Source of the DNA: Cornus controversa
Taxonomy: Eukaryota; Streptophyta; Magnoliopsida; Cornales; Cornaceae
Length of the DNA stretch: 64,000 nt
NCBI GenBank assembly: GCA_026545225.1
Contig: CM048846.1
Location: forward strand, 19,084,501 to 19,148,500
Reading direction: 5' to 3'
The notes under the pieces: model-generated
Told to the model about the DNA's origin: nothing
Seen by the model: the letters and a program-made list of their open reading frames with translations, nothing else
The model's database searches: none
Translations under genes and position numbers: made by a program
In this document: piece by piece, positions 38,701 through 49,069 of the stretch
Numbering within the stretch: the first letter of the stretch is position 1
Layout: every line of letters starts with the position of its first letter

Positions 38701-40715
38701 ATATTACGCAATATTGGCAATGCATCGTACATTACGATACATCGAAGTGGACAATACAAAGTATCGTAATTGGGTTGAGAATTTTGAGATTGAAAAGTCT
38801 TCGCAATATGTTTTGCAACTTCTGTGATGTATCATAAATAGGATGCATTAAAACTAACATTACGATGTATCGTAATGTGTGGCTGGGATGTTGGACACTA
38901 AGATGTGTTTGGATGACTGAGGAAGGTTAATTATCGGGCCCATTGGGATTAGCTGAAATTGTATTGTACATATATATGTACATGCATGTTATTTAAGCTT
39001 TCGCGGTAATATAGAGGGATAGATGGTTCATTAGGGCTTAATGGACAGCTTCACTCTCGGGATTCGGGCTCGGAGATGGAGTCTCCGATTACTCGAAAAT
39101 CGAGGCGCAACAATAACACATTTGTTACACAAATTTATTTTTAATTTTCTATTTTATTTTTAATTCATCTATTAAAAATTGACCTTCAATCATAGTAAAA
39201 GATACAAATGCAACTAGTTCAATAATAGTTCCTATTGCTTGACTTGAAAAAAAAACATAACATTTACCAAATAAAAAATTACTCAGTTTTGATTGTCAAC
39301 CACCTCTGTCTGAAGCACATCCCTTGGATACTTAAAGTCACAAATCCTAACAATACCCAATACATGAACATAAAATACAACATCTAGTTTTTTTTCCCAT
39401 TTGGTTAAACACCTAACAATATATACTTGACTCTTTTCCTATGTCGTATTCATCTAACTAGCTATTTATCGACTTTCTGTTGTAATCCCTATTTTTTTAT
39501 TATTTTGAATATACAAATCATTAAACATTTATGTCTGAATATAAAAAAACTAACATGTATATCAAGTTTAGGTGAATACTTTATGGAATACTCAATAAAT
39601 TCATTATGTAAGAATTGTAAAAAAAAAAATTCCTCTTTTTTTCATATTTGAACATGTAACTATTAGACAATACAAAAAACTTTCTAGCTGAACTAGTCTT
39701 TCATAAGTATGATATCATATATATGTGAAAATTAAATTAAATTAAAATTGTTCAAATATATGTGAAAATTAAATTAAAAAATATGATACAAGTTAAATGA
39801 TAATAATAGACATAACATGTATATCATAAAGAGTTATTATTTATAAGTGATTTTTTTTTTTAAAAAAAAAGATGATAGTAAGAGTATTTTCAAAGTATTT
39901 TTTATTTGAATGTAGATAATTTATGCACATTATATATTATCATATTAATTTATTATATATTATTTAACTAAGTAGACAAGAAAAAAATTATAGTATATAA
40001 ATAAGAAAATAATTGTACAAAAATTCATGGATAGTGAAAGTTATGTTTAATATTATATATTATTTAACTAAGTGGTTGCCGCAAAAGTGGAGAAAATATT
40101 CTCCGGCTATAGTGAAGAAACAGAAGAAATATATCTTTTTTTTTCCTCATTTCACAAAAATGAAAAAAAAATTTCATTATAGAAAACAGAAACATTTTAT
40201 TAAACATAATTTTTGCTTTTGTTTTTACCTCTTTAGAAGATAGAAACATAAAAACAAAAAATATTGCCATTAGTGAACGGGCCCTAAACTTCCCTCTAAA
40301 GCGAGGAGGTTGGGGTGTGTGTATATATATATAGGGTAAATATCACTGACACCTCTCAGGTTTGATGTATTAATAAGCAGTAACAACTTTGTCAATTTTC
40401 GTTATTAACACCTCTTGTCAGCTTTTTCATTTTTTAATAAGTGAAATGTCTTGATTGGTCCTGATTATTTAAATATATTTTAATATAAAATTATTAGAAA
40501 AATGACCACAATACCCTTTATGATAATATGCATTGGCAACTAATGTTTTATTTTATGTTTATATTATTATTTATGGAAATACATAATTATATATATTAGG
40601 TTATATATATATATATATATTATAGTGTGTATATATAGATGAATAGAGAAAAAGAAAGAGAATTTAATTACTTTTTTATTTTATGTTAATATTATTATTT
40701 ATGAAAATAAATAAT

Positions 40716-40761
<46 letters not shown>

Positions 40762-42232
40762 AAGAAAAAGAAATTTAATTAATTTTTTATTTTATGTTAA
40801 CATTATTATTTATGAAAATAAATAATTATATATAGATTACATATATTATAATATATATATAGGTTTATTCAAAGGTGTATATTAATCCATTAGATAGGGT
40901 TAAATAAGTAAATTTAGTATTCAAATGAGTTAGGGCAGAAGTCAAAAAACAATATGATCATTTCACCGTCAAAAAGTGCTCTGACACGGTGTATTTTTGA
41001 CGGGAAGGAGTGTATATGTGGTATACAGCATTAATCACATGAAGTGTTGGTGACGAAAATTCACAAAGTTATAGTTGCGTGTTAATACATCAAGCTTAAA
41101 AAGGTGACAATAATATTTAGGGAGCTGATATTGGCATTTCACCAATATTCTTTGGCACTCCACTTTCACCTTTTTGTAAAGTACAATTACAAAGGTGTCC
41201 CTCTACTATACAATATTTGATTCTTATATTTTTAATACCCTAATTGCCCTTATTTGATAATGTTAGAATTCTTAACTCCAAATTGCAACTTCTCTCTCAC
41301 ATTCTTTTTTGGTGTGAAAATACTTCTTCGTTGATTTTAAAAATATTATTTTTTCATGTTGAATCAATTTATCAATATTTATTTTAAAAGTAAAAAAGTT
41401 TGGGATTCAATAAAATGATTTAGAGAGTATCAATCAAATGTATGTGATTCGGATATAAAAGTTACATGATTAGATAAGTTGGGAAGAAGGTAATAATAGA
41501 TTACCTAGAGAAATATTACAAATGTATTTGAGTTGGAAACAAACATTATATCAATGAATAAAACCTATTTGAAAAAAAATTAATTATATTTAAAATCAAA
41601 AGAAAGTTTAATTTCACTTGAATAAAAATTATGATATATAGTTCTTTATGAAAAGAGAAAACATGACTCTATGAAATATTTTTTCAATTGTAGTTGTCTT
41701 AATTAACTAAGGAGCCTTTGCACCAAAATTTCAAAAGATAAAAATAAAAAAATTAATATGATATTTTTCTTCGTTTGCTTTTTATTTTCTCTTCCTTCCT
41801 TTCTATTTTGTTTGTTCACAAATTGATGGTATGTTTCAAAATTTTAATTTATGTTATTTTATAAATAAGACACATGAAAAATAAATTACACGTTTGGTGA
41901 GTAAAAATAGAATATTTCAAATTTTAAGATAAAGACACAAACAACAAGTTTCAATTGAAAAATGTCTAAACTATAATATTTGGGTGGTAATAAATGGATT
42001 GTTATATTGTAAAACTAAAGTAAAAAAGTTGAAAAAACTTTTTTTTTTAAGAAAAATAAAATAAAATTAAAATTGAGTCTTGAATTAGAAGGGCAATTAG
42101 GGTACTAAAAATATAAGAATCTAAAATGGTATAACATATGACCACTTTTGTAATTTTACTTTACAAAAATATAGGAGTGGAGTGCCGGATGATATTGGTG
42201 GAGTGCCAATATCAGCTCTTTAATATTTATCC

Positions 42233-42263
<31 letters not shown>

Positions 42264-44384
42264 CGCGCGCGAGGTAATAGATTGACAAGGCATCCAACGC
42301 GGACATATGTGTCTTTAACAGTTTACCTTTATATGTCTTTAGTTTTAACAAAGACGTGTGCCATGTCCTTTTGACGAAAGGGATACATGCCACAAAATTG
42401 TAGTCGCATGGAAATATACCGAAGGCATCCATCACTAGCATCTATGCCTTTAACGATATAACTTTATATGCCTTCAGTTTTAACAAAGACATGTGCCATG
42501 TCCCTTGACCCAAGGCATACATTTGCCTTTGTTAAAACAGAGGCATATATGCCTCTGATTTTAACAAAGCATCCCCCTCAAGCCTCTTGGCGGATGCCCC
42601 TTATTTGGATAACCCTTTTACAACATGCTTCATTTATTTGAAGCATCAAGTGCAGGGTGCTTGACTGGTCTGTGTAATTCCACTTTTTCAGACAAATTTA
42701 TTTTTTCATGTCCGTCCAACTCCAACATTAACCTTTTATTACATTTATTTCAAGACACCTATAGATTTCAATGTTCTCTCTAACCCACACTACAAATCTT
42801 AGTACCCTTGTATTATTACAACAAAGACTAAAATTTCAGTTCATAACCTGTAAAACAAAAATAAGTCAATTTTTTTTGAGTCGTTTTAAATTCGAGCCAC
42901 AACTTCACAATATGATAATCATGAAATTTCATAACGTATGTATTAATGAATGCATGTGATTATTGATATATACCTGTATGCGAAGGTAGTTCTTCTGGGC
43001 ATGCAGGGCCTGAAAGAATGTTGAGACATGAATGTCAACCATATCAGAGCTTGCGTCGCTGAAAACATCAAGCAATGGTGTTGCACCGTTGTCATATACC
43101 CAATTGACCAATCCCCACTTGGAGGCTGTGGCTGCGTTGTACTTCTCTTCTCGCTTGGCTGCACCAGTGCCTAATGAAAGGACTAGCATACTTTTGCTCG
43201 GTTCCATCTCACTGAACTCATAGTTGTCCAATAAAATTTCTTTGGTAATGTGGCTTATGGCCATTAGAGTCTGCAAATTCACTCATCACATCTTATTTTG
43301 TAAGTAATTTTCATATGGTATGCAAGTTCCATATGATTTAGAAAAGTCATAATTCTATAATAGTTTGATCCAAATCTGCAAAATGTGAGACTTCCAATTG
43401 CTCCTCAAATTAGCTACTCACAGGATTATTTGCAGCAACCCCACCATCGATGAGATCAAAACTGCGCGTATTTCCATCAGCATCCTTAGTCTCAAAGAAG
43501 TGTGCTGGGAGATAGGTAGGGGCTGCAGAGGTGCTGACGCAGATATCAGATAACAGAGCATTCTTAGAAGCATTCAATTTTGCCTGTACATTGGTTCAAA
43601 ATTGTTCAGACAAGTAATATAACTTCACATTTGAAGCTAGAAATTTATAATGACAAGTTTCATATATACATCGTTGGTAGAGAAGATTATTGGCTGGAGG
43701 TGCTTGATGTTAAAAGCTGGTATGACCACATTTGTTAGGGTCTGCTTTACAGTAAGGTCACCTAGTAGCTCCTTTGTCAATGACCTTAGGTACTTCCCAT
43801 CATACTTTGGCCCTGAGACCGCGCAAATAAAACCTGTCACTGTGTCCATGAAGCTCCTTTGGCTAATCAAAGAAACACCCATCAATGATTCACCCAACAC
43901 AGTCCATACACAAGTATATGTAAGAGATGATATTCCAAGTCTAAGCTTAGGTTTCTATATATATATATATATATATAATTTAGCTACCTGCTCTGAGGGA
44001 ATATCTTGGGGGTATGTTGTAAGTAGAAATTGTTGATGTCCTTTGCAGCATACATAGGGCGGTTGTTCTTGTCGGGAGCTGCAAGCATGGTAGTGACTAG
44101 CCCACCAGTGCTAGTCCCGGCAATTACATCGAAATAATCTGCAATTCTGGCACTAGGTCCATCAAGTTCCTATATATATAGCAATCAAATCTTATATGAG
44201 CAAGAGTAAGATATAATACAATGACAATATAGAAAAAAGATGAAAAGGGTAAACATGTTTGATGAAGTACTTGAAGCTTTGATTCGAGATAGGCAAGAAG
44301 GGTTCCAGGAATGATGCCTCTAATTCCACCTCCATCGATGCTGAGGACTGTCACCATCTTTCTTTTGGTCAATCCAGAAGCCAT
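24859..44384 (-). CDS. Patatin-like acyl hydrolase/phospholipase, copy B, 6 exons, 389 aa, with a 17.9 kb intron 5
   Basis: Exons in coding order are 44271-44384, 43988-44169, 43670-43862, 43422-43583, 42974-43270 and 24859-25080, all with GT..AG borders. They join in frame to 389 aa. The oxyanion loop DGGGIRG is at 17-23, Ser58 is in GTSTG and Asp209 in [12 protein letters not shown], so the dyad is intact. Intron 5 (25081-42973) is 17.9 kb, against 444 bp in copy A and 184 bp in copy C, because transposons accumulated in it. The last exon keeps a clean acceptor and reads [19 protein letters not shown] without stops. The start chosen is MASGLTK, aligning with copy A. An in-frame ATG at 44492 and another 21 bases downstream would add a hydrophobic leader of up to 36 residues. 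The gene may be active if the long intron is spliced; otherwise it would lose its last 73 residues. Confidence 0.88.
25081..25860. other. Patatin B intron 5, proximal part, unassigned
   Basis: No gene or clear transposon ends are visible. TTTACGTAGTTCGACT at about 25198 resembles a motif common in plant Ty1/copia LTRs, and 25390-25810 has higher GC, so a degraded LTR is possible. Confidence 0.35.
25861..26676. mobile_element. hAT-like non-autonomous element with ACGGACA ends
   Basis: The left end CTAAGAAGCACGGACA and the right end read inversely (CTAGAAAGTACGGACA) match. The flanks are GTTTTCTC (25853-25860) and GTTTTTTC (26677-26684), an 8 bp duplication with one change. Inside are GATATGGATATGGATATG and ATACGACACGGACATGG words. 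No transposase is present. Confidence 0.65.
26677..28732. other. Patatin B intron 5, middle part
   Basis: It contains (TA)n and (GT)n tracts near 26692-26730 and 26877-26908, an ATT run near 26970, a GC-richer stretch at 27000-27180 of unknown origin, a CCA-rich repeat listed separately, and AT-rich sequence to 28732. The open frames here have low complexity or show no family resemblance. Confidence 0.45.
27325..27716. repeat. CCA-rich tandem duplication, two units of about 200-220 bp
   Basis: Unit 1 (to about 27533) and unit 2 share in order CACCACCACCAGATCATCAT-like words, ATCGCCACCACCATTCTCAC, CCAGCACACCCAAC and AGAATGAACCACCACCAC. Frames across it are His/Thr-rich on one strand and Gly/Trp-rich on the other, as expected for low-complexity DNA. 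Confidence 0.7.
28733..29138. mobile_element. Tourist/Harbinger-like MITE (406 bp)
   Basis: The ends are GGGCTAGTTTGGTA and its exact inverse, flanked by TAA at 28730-28732 and 29139-29141. The arms are rich in GGAATGGAATGG and its complement, so the whole element can fold. It lies about 165 bp before the Ty3/gypsy LTR. Confidence 0.8.
29303..31844 (+). repeat. 5' LTR of the intronic Ty3/gypsy element
   Basis: It starts TGTAGAGACC and ends GCGTGACA. A decayed tRNA-Met-type primer site (TTGTATCAAAGCG) follows at about 31848. The LTR contains a reiterated GGAGTTGYCC word at 30350-30600 and palindromic ATTACGATGCATC words at 31370-31645. Confidence 0.88.
32040..36530 (+). pseudogene. Ty3/gypsy gag-pol remnant
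   Basis: Pieces appear in order. Gag is at 32040-32595 ([13 protein letters not shown], then [15 protein letters not shown]). Two broken zinc knuckles (CFHC) are near 32815 and 32910. The protease region is at 33193-33516, with a DLGASHSF active site (normally DSGASHSF) and [11 protein letters not shown] at 33513-34307 has [17 protein letters not shown] and [12 protein letters not shown], but the catalytic DD is changed to VDH. RNase H at 34640-34860 has [13 protein letters not shown]. Integrase parts at 35470-36132 have [13 protein letters not shown] and LSDRDPRF. At least a dozen stops and several frameshifts exclude function. Confidence 0.88.
36577..39112 (+). repeat. 3' LTR of the intronic Ty3/gypsy element
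   Basis: It aligns with 29303-31844 throughout. Its first bases are TATAGAGATC, so the expected TG has mutated to TA, and it ends GCGCAACA before ATAAC. Many substitutions and small indels separate it from the 5' LTR. Confidence 0.86.
39118..40333. other. Patatin B intron 5, between gypsy element and nested MITEs
   Basis: It is very AT-rich with no gene. The fragment 40090-40290 resembles the sequence just left of the gypsy element at 29150-29290 in complementary sense (CACTAACAAAAACTTTTTTT-like words against TAGTGAACGGGCCCTAAA), possibly the two ends of an older element that the gypsy interrupted. Confidence 0.35.
40334..42232. mobile_element. MITE with long inverted ends, interrupted by another element
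   Basis: The left end GGGTAAATATCACTGACACC and the right end read inversely (GGATAAATATTATTGTCACC) match once the element at 41120-42220 and its 9 bp duplication are removed. The pairing continues for about 75 bp through TTTGATGTATTAA and CAATTTTCG. The flanking sequence is (AT)n on both sides, so a target duplication cannot be judged. Inside are degenerate copies of an ATAATTATATATATAT / TTTTATTTTATGTTAA unit. Confidence 0.7.
41120..42220. mobile_element. Non-autonomous TIR element, Mutator-like, nested in the right arm of another MITE
   Basis: The ends are GGGAGCTGATATTGGCA and, inversely, AAGAGCTGATATTGGCA, with further pairing to about 80 bp (TTTGTAAAGTACAATTACAAA). The flanks carry a perfect 9 bp duplication TAATATTTA at 41111-41119 and 42221-42229. 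It is 1101 bp long without coding sequence. Confidence 0.85.
42233..42973. other. Patatin B intron 5, distal part next to exon 5
   Basis: It starts with (TA)n. The word GACATGTGCCATGTCC(T) appears with variants near 42355 and 42490, together with GCATACATGCC / AGGCATATATGCC words, suggesting a degenerate repeat of about 130-140 bp at 42290-42580. No gene was seen. Confidence 0.4.
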
Positions 44385-46005
44385 TGGAGGTTGTAGAGAG
44401 TGAAGGATTGTTAGGAAACAGATTGCAATGAAGGGTTCTGTTGGTTTTTGTCTTCGAAAGTTAAGCTTCATGCTGAAGTTTTGGGGTGGCACTGACGTGC
44501 GCTGGGGCTAGTGGGGGTGTGTCTTTTCACAATCAGAAAGATTGAGGTGTTCGTGGGCAAGTGGGCAGTAGTTTCCATTGCCTAAAGCTATGAAAGAGCA
44601 AATCATCACAAGCCCACCAGGTGCTCAAAATAATTTGGGCCTTAGCCGAAAATTATAAAAGTGGGTTTTAATTTTTTAATATTTTAATATCAATTAATAA
44701 TGTTTATTTAAAAATTATTCTTCTTCCTTTTTAAGATGCAGAGTTATTAATTAAATTCTTGTATTCAAGTTTTGCGAAAATTATAAATGTGGTCTTTTAA
44801 TATTTAATATATTATTTTTTGTAAAATTTTCAACTAAATTTTTTCTTGTTTGATTATTAGAATTAACAAATTTATTAAGAGCTCCTTTTTGAAATTGAAT
44901 TAGTTTATCTATTCATCTTTTCTTTTTAAGTTTTTCATATCCTGATTCATACTTTCTACTAGACATATTCTAATATTCAATAATATAAATAACAATGACC
45001 ACAAACAAAATATACAATTTTATGATAACAAAAAAAATAAGGTTAAAAATAATTTAAGATAAAGAACAACAGAACCTGATATTAGAAAAATTCGATCTAA
45101 TGCTCCAAAAATTCTTCAATTATTTTGTAGCTAGTAACTTGAAAGCTTCCAATAAATTTATGGCTATAATGAGTGGAGAAGAGAAATACGTTGCAATGTG
45201 AAAGTGAGAGAGATGAGAGAGTTGGGGATTAGAGAGTTTATGATAGAATAGAAAAGATAAAGGTTGTAGTGACAAAGGAGGAAAAAAGTAAAAAATGTGT
45301 AGAGTAAGGAAAAAAAAGAAGATAAAATTAATAAGAGATTTAAAGTTTAATTTTCAATTTTTTTAAAATTATCGGTTAGTGTAATGTGTATTACAACATT
45401 AAGAGGGTTAGTATATATTAAATACAACATTTCAGCTAGTGTAATGAGGAGAGAGAGAATTTTTTTTTTTTTAGAAAATTATCAAATTGGTTAGGGTTTA
45501 ATAATAAAAGATATTTTTTAAAAGTCTTTTAATAGTAGATTAATTTTTTTTGAAAAGTTTTATAATATAAGAAATTTTTTCTTTTGAGGCCTTCTAGCCT
45601 TAGGCGACGGTCTAAGTTGTCTAATGGTCCAGCCGGCCCTAAAACCCACTCGTAAGTCAAGTAATTTTGATGAGAATAATACTTGCCTCCATCAATGAGG
45701 AGGAATCTGCATGAAGATTAGAAGTCAGTCAAAATTATAATAGCATGTTATGGTCAGCCATACATAAAATAATATTTAATAGTTTTTTTTAAATTAAATA
45801 ATAAATATAAAAAATTAATATTAATTAAAAATATTTCATTCATTATCATTTAAAGAGAAACTATATGTATATTTAAGTAACATGATTATATAAAACAAAT
45901 CAAATTCACAAATGTGTTTGCTTTCTAGTGTATCCTTCATTCTCTTTTATAATGAATAGTATTAAGAATTTAATTTTCAATAAGTCAAATTAGTTGGGAC
46001 TGAAC
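44385..46005. other. Upstream region of patatin B
   Basis: No clear TATA box was found in the first 250 bp. The stretch 44630-45645 may be a degraded element: the words TTGGGCCTTAGCC and TTGAGGCCTTCTAGCCTTAGGCGAC near its ends occur at the ends of common plant repeats. From 45660 the sequence resembles the GATGAGAATAATACTTGCC block of the intergenic modules, and 45770-46005 resembles 16600-16890 upstream of patatin A. Confidence 0.4.
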
Positions 46006-46565
46006 TGTAATACCCCGTAATTTTGAGGTTGTTTAATTTTAATTTAATTGCTCTATTGTTAAATTATTTATTGGGTGTTTTAAATGTGTTATGTGTTTAA
46101 ATTATTTTTCTTTTAGTACATTGAATTGTTTATGGAGTGCTTTAAATGTTTTAGGTTATTTATTTTTATTTTATTTAATTTTAGTTGGACTAGGCTTTTG
46201 TATTTTCTTTTATTTTAATTCTTTTTCAAATTGGGCTAGGGAGAATTTGGGTTTGGGTTAAGTTGGGCTGTAATAGTTGGGCTAGGTGTATATTTATTTT
46301 GATGGGTTAGGGTTTATTTTTCTTTTAATTATTTTAGATTTTAATTAGTTTTATAAAGAAAAAATAATAATAAAAAGAAAAAGAAAAGGGTTAGGGTTTC
46401 TGTCGCTTTCACACACAGAGACCGAAAGAACGTAGACACAGGAAAGGAGGGAAAGAAGGAGCGATTTAGGAGGATGAGTTCCGATTCATTGAGAGGTAAG
46501 TTCAAACTCTTCTCTTCCCCTTTGAACTTGTAAACATAGATTATTATTTTTTATATGTTGCTTGA

Positions 46566-46625
<60 letters not shown>

Positions 46626-48917
46626 ATGAGATTTGTGTTTAATGTAATTGTCATTTTTGAATTTTTTTGTTTCGATTAATATGTTGATCTTACTCTCCTG
46701 AATAGACTCTGCAAGTTTGGTTGCGAATCGTTGGGTAGTTTGACGAAAATTTGAGTTTGCAATTTTAGAACATTTGGGCCTTTTTGATACCAATGCGTAG
46801 CTTAGACTGAGAGGAGTTGAATAGTATATTCAAATGCGAGATTTGGTGTCCGGAGGTGGCTAGGAAATGGTCGGGAAGTTTCGATCATATGGTTGTTCGT
46901 TAGTTGTAGAGAAAAGAAGAAGGAAAGTGGGAGTCATGCATCCATGCGCGCCGCTGGCGCTTGGGGTGCATGGGCCCCTTTTCGGCCACCGGCAGGGACC
47001 AAAAAAATGGTATTCCGGTCCCACTTGCTAGGCCCACTTTGGGACCAGTCCGGATTATTTTAATATTTTTTATTTTATTTTTAATTGATTTAAATTGAAA
47101 AAATATAGGAAAAATAATTTTTAAAATTACTTTCAAATTCCAGAAACTTTTCAAAAAATTAAAGTAATCTTTTATGGATAGAATGCTCATTCGTTTTTAA
47201 TTTCAAGCTAAAATGAGTTTCCCTTGTTGTAAAATTAGTATTAAAAGTATGCCTCAAAATTGGATTTTCATTCTCTTTTATTTTGAAAATATTTTTAAAT
47301 TACTTGAAAATTCTAGAAAATTTAAGAAAAATAAAATAGGATTTTTAAAAAATAGAATATGCCCAGAAACCTAGGTTAGAGCTAGGTTTAGATACACTTG
47401 ACGTTTAAGTTGCAACGTAGACTTATTAAGTATACGTTATCGTTTAATTGTCTATTACTTGCTCTGTAATTGTTTATCTGCTATCATGAACACACTTGAT
47501 TTATTGTTTAATGTTTAAAACCATATATGAGAGTATGTTAAACTTGTCTACATGCGTGGTTGGTTATGTACTTTATTTTGGTTTAATTAATTCATGTGCC
47601 GATAGGATTTTATGATATTAATTAGCATGCTTTTGAGTATGTTAGATTATTTATTTCAATGTTAATACAGGGAGCATGTATGAATTGTCAATACTTAATA
47701 AGATATTTAATAGGTTTATAAATGAGGCATATATGGATTGCCAATACCTAATAAGATATTTAATAGGTTTATAAAAGAGGCATGCAATGATTGTCAATAC
47801 CTAATAAGGTATTAAGTGGGATTACAAGGGAGGCATGTGAGGATTGCTAATTACATAATAAGGTATTTAATAGGGTTATAAGGGAGACATGTAAGGATTG
47901 TCAATACTTAATAAGGTATTTAGTAGGTTTATAAAGGAAGCATGTGAGGATTGCCAATTACATAATATAGTATTTTAAGATATTTATATAAGGGCGGGGC
48001 ATGTGAGGATTGCCCATTATCTAATAAGGTATATAATATGTAGATAGGAGAGGCATGTCAGGATTGCCAAATACTAGTATGGTATGTACTTAATTAAGTG
48101 TTCAAGTATGTAAGGATTACATTTGGATTAAACCTAGGGAAACATGTTATATTTTGTGATAACATATAGCTTGGTATAGGATATAAGATAGTCCTAATAT
48201 GGAATCATAGGTTAAGTGAGAAAGAGTATGTCTGCATATTGTCAGGACTGCCAAATACCTAATAAGGTATTTAATACTTTTAGAAGGGAGGCATGTTAGG
48301 ATTGCCTTATACCAATAGGGTTTACATCTAATGAAATGTTCAGGCATGTAAGGATTGCCTTTGGATTGAACTTAGAAAAGAGATTCTATAATTTGTGTGA
48401 TAACGGATAAGTTGGTACGGTTGGTTTCTATTTTTGGATAGGGGTTAAATGAGGAAATGATATGTGTACATCTATGTATTTTATTGTACCTCATATAGAA
48501 GGTATGTTTACCGGTTCTCTGATTGAGTGGTAGTAGAGAGAACTTACTCGTGGGTTTAACCCACTTTGTTGATATTTCAGGTCCCACGCAGTTTCTACCT
48601 CAAGGTTAGAGCGTGGCAGCCATCTATTTTTTACCCGAATTCAGTGTAAGGACTTAGATCCTTTCATAAAGTTTTTACTTTTATAATTTTTGGTTAGGGG
48701 GTCCTTGAGTTACAGGACTTCTAAGTTGTATAGTTCAGACTCGCATTTTGTATATTTAACATTATTATCTAATTTAGTTAGACTTTCATTTCAGTATTTC
48801 AAGTTCTTTTCTTCTATCCTTGTATTTTATTCTTGTATGTTATCAGTTGTAAATATCCCTTATGTTTTACATGTGAGATTGGTCACCTCATGCATGAAAT
48901 TTGTAGGGGGTATTTCA
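46006..48917 (+). repeat. 5' LTR of the truncated Ty3/gypsy element
   Basis: It has TG..CA ends, a start of the TGTAATACCCCG type common in gypsy LTRs, a (TA)n tract at 46569-46622 and an internal minisatellite. It ends TTTCA two bases before TGGTATTAGAGC. Because only one LTR is present, the ends rest on these motifs alone. Confidence 0.65.
47674..48114 (+). repeat. About 53 bp minisatellite inside a gypsy LTR, about 8 units
   Basis: Units begin GCATGTGAGGATTGCCAATA and continue with CTAATAAGGTATTTAATAGG and GTTATAAGGGAG. They are degenerate and of slightly uneven length. Further separated units occur at about 48240-48360. The uneven spacing and divergence within units rule out CRISPR. Confidence 0.78.
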
Positions 48918-48919
48918 GT

Positions 48920-48931
48920 TGGTATTAGAGC
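48920..48931 (+). promoter_or_regulatory. Primer binding site, initiator tRNA-Met type
   Basis: TGGTATTAGAGC differs at one base from the usual TGGTATCAGAGC. It starts 2 bases after the LTR end, as in other gypsy elements. Confidence 0.75.
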
Positions 48932-49069
48932 ATTCCAGGTTCAAGTATTCTTGGGTCTTTAGGGTCCGACGCATGGTATCTATCGCGTTGCATATTCTGA
49001 TAAATAGAATATAAGTTTAGGACTGATCGTACTATATACGTTTTAGTTTATTGTTGGAGTATTATTCAG

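Larger units (their letters stand above)
29303..39112 (+). mobile_element. Complete but decayed Ty3/gypsy LTR retrotransposon in patatin B intron 5 (9.8 kb)
   Basis: Two LTRs of about 2.54 kb flank a gag-pol region in the order gag, protease, RT, RNase H, integrase, which is the Ty3/gypsy order. The target duplication ATAAC is perfect at 29298-29302 and 39113-39117. The coding region is full of stops and frameshifts and the LTRs differ at many places, so the insertion is old. It is antisense to the host patatin gene. Confidence 0.92.

Noticed and set aside
47674..48114. CRISPR-like array
   Set aside because: The units are degenerate and contiguous with no unique spacers, and they lie inside an LTR of a plant genome.
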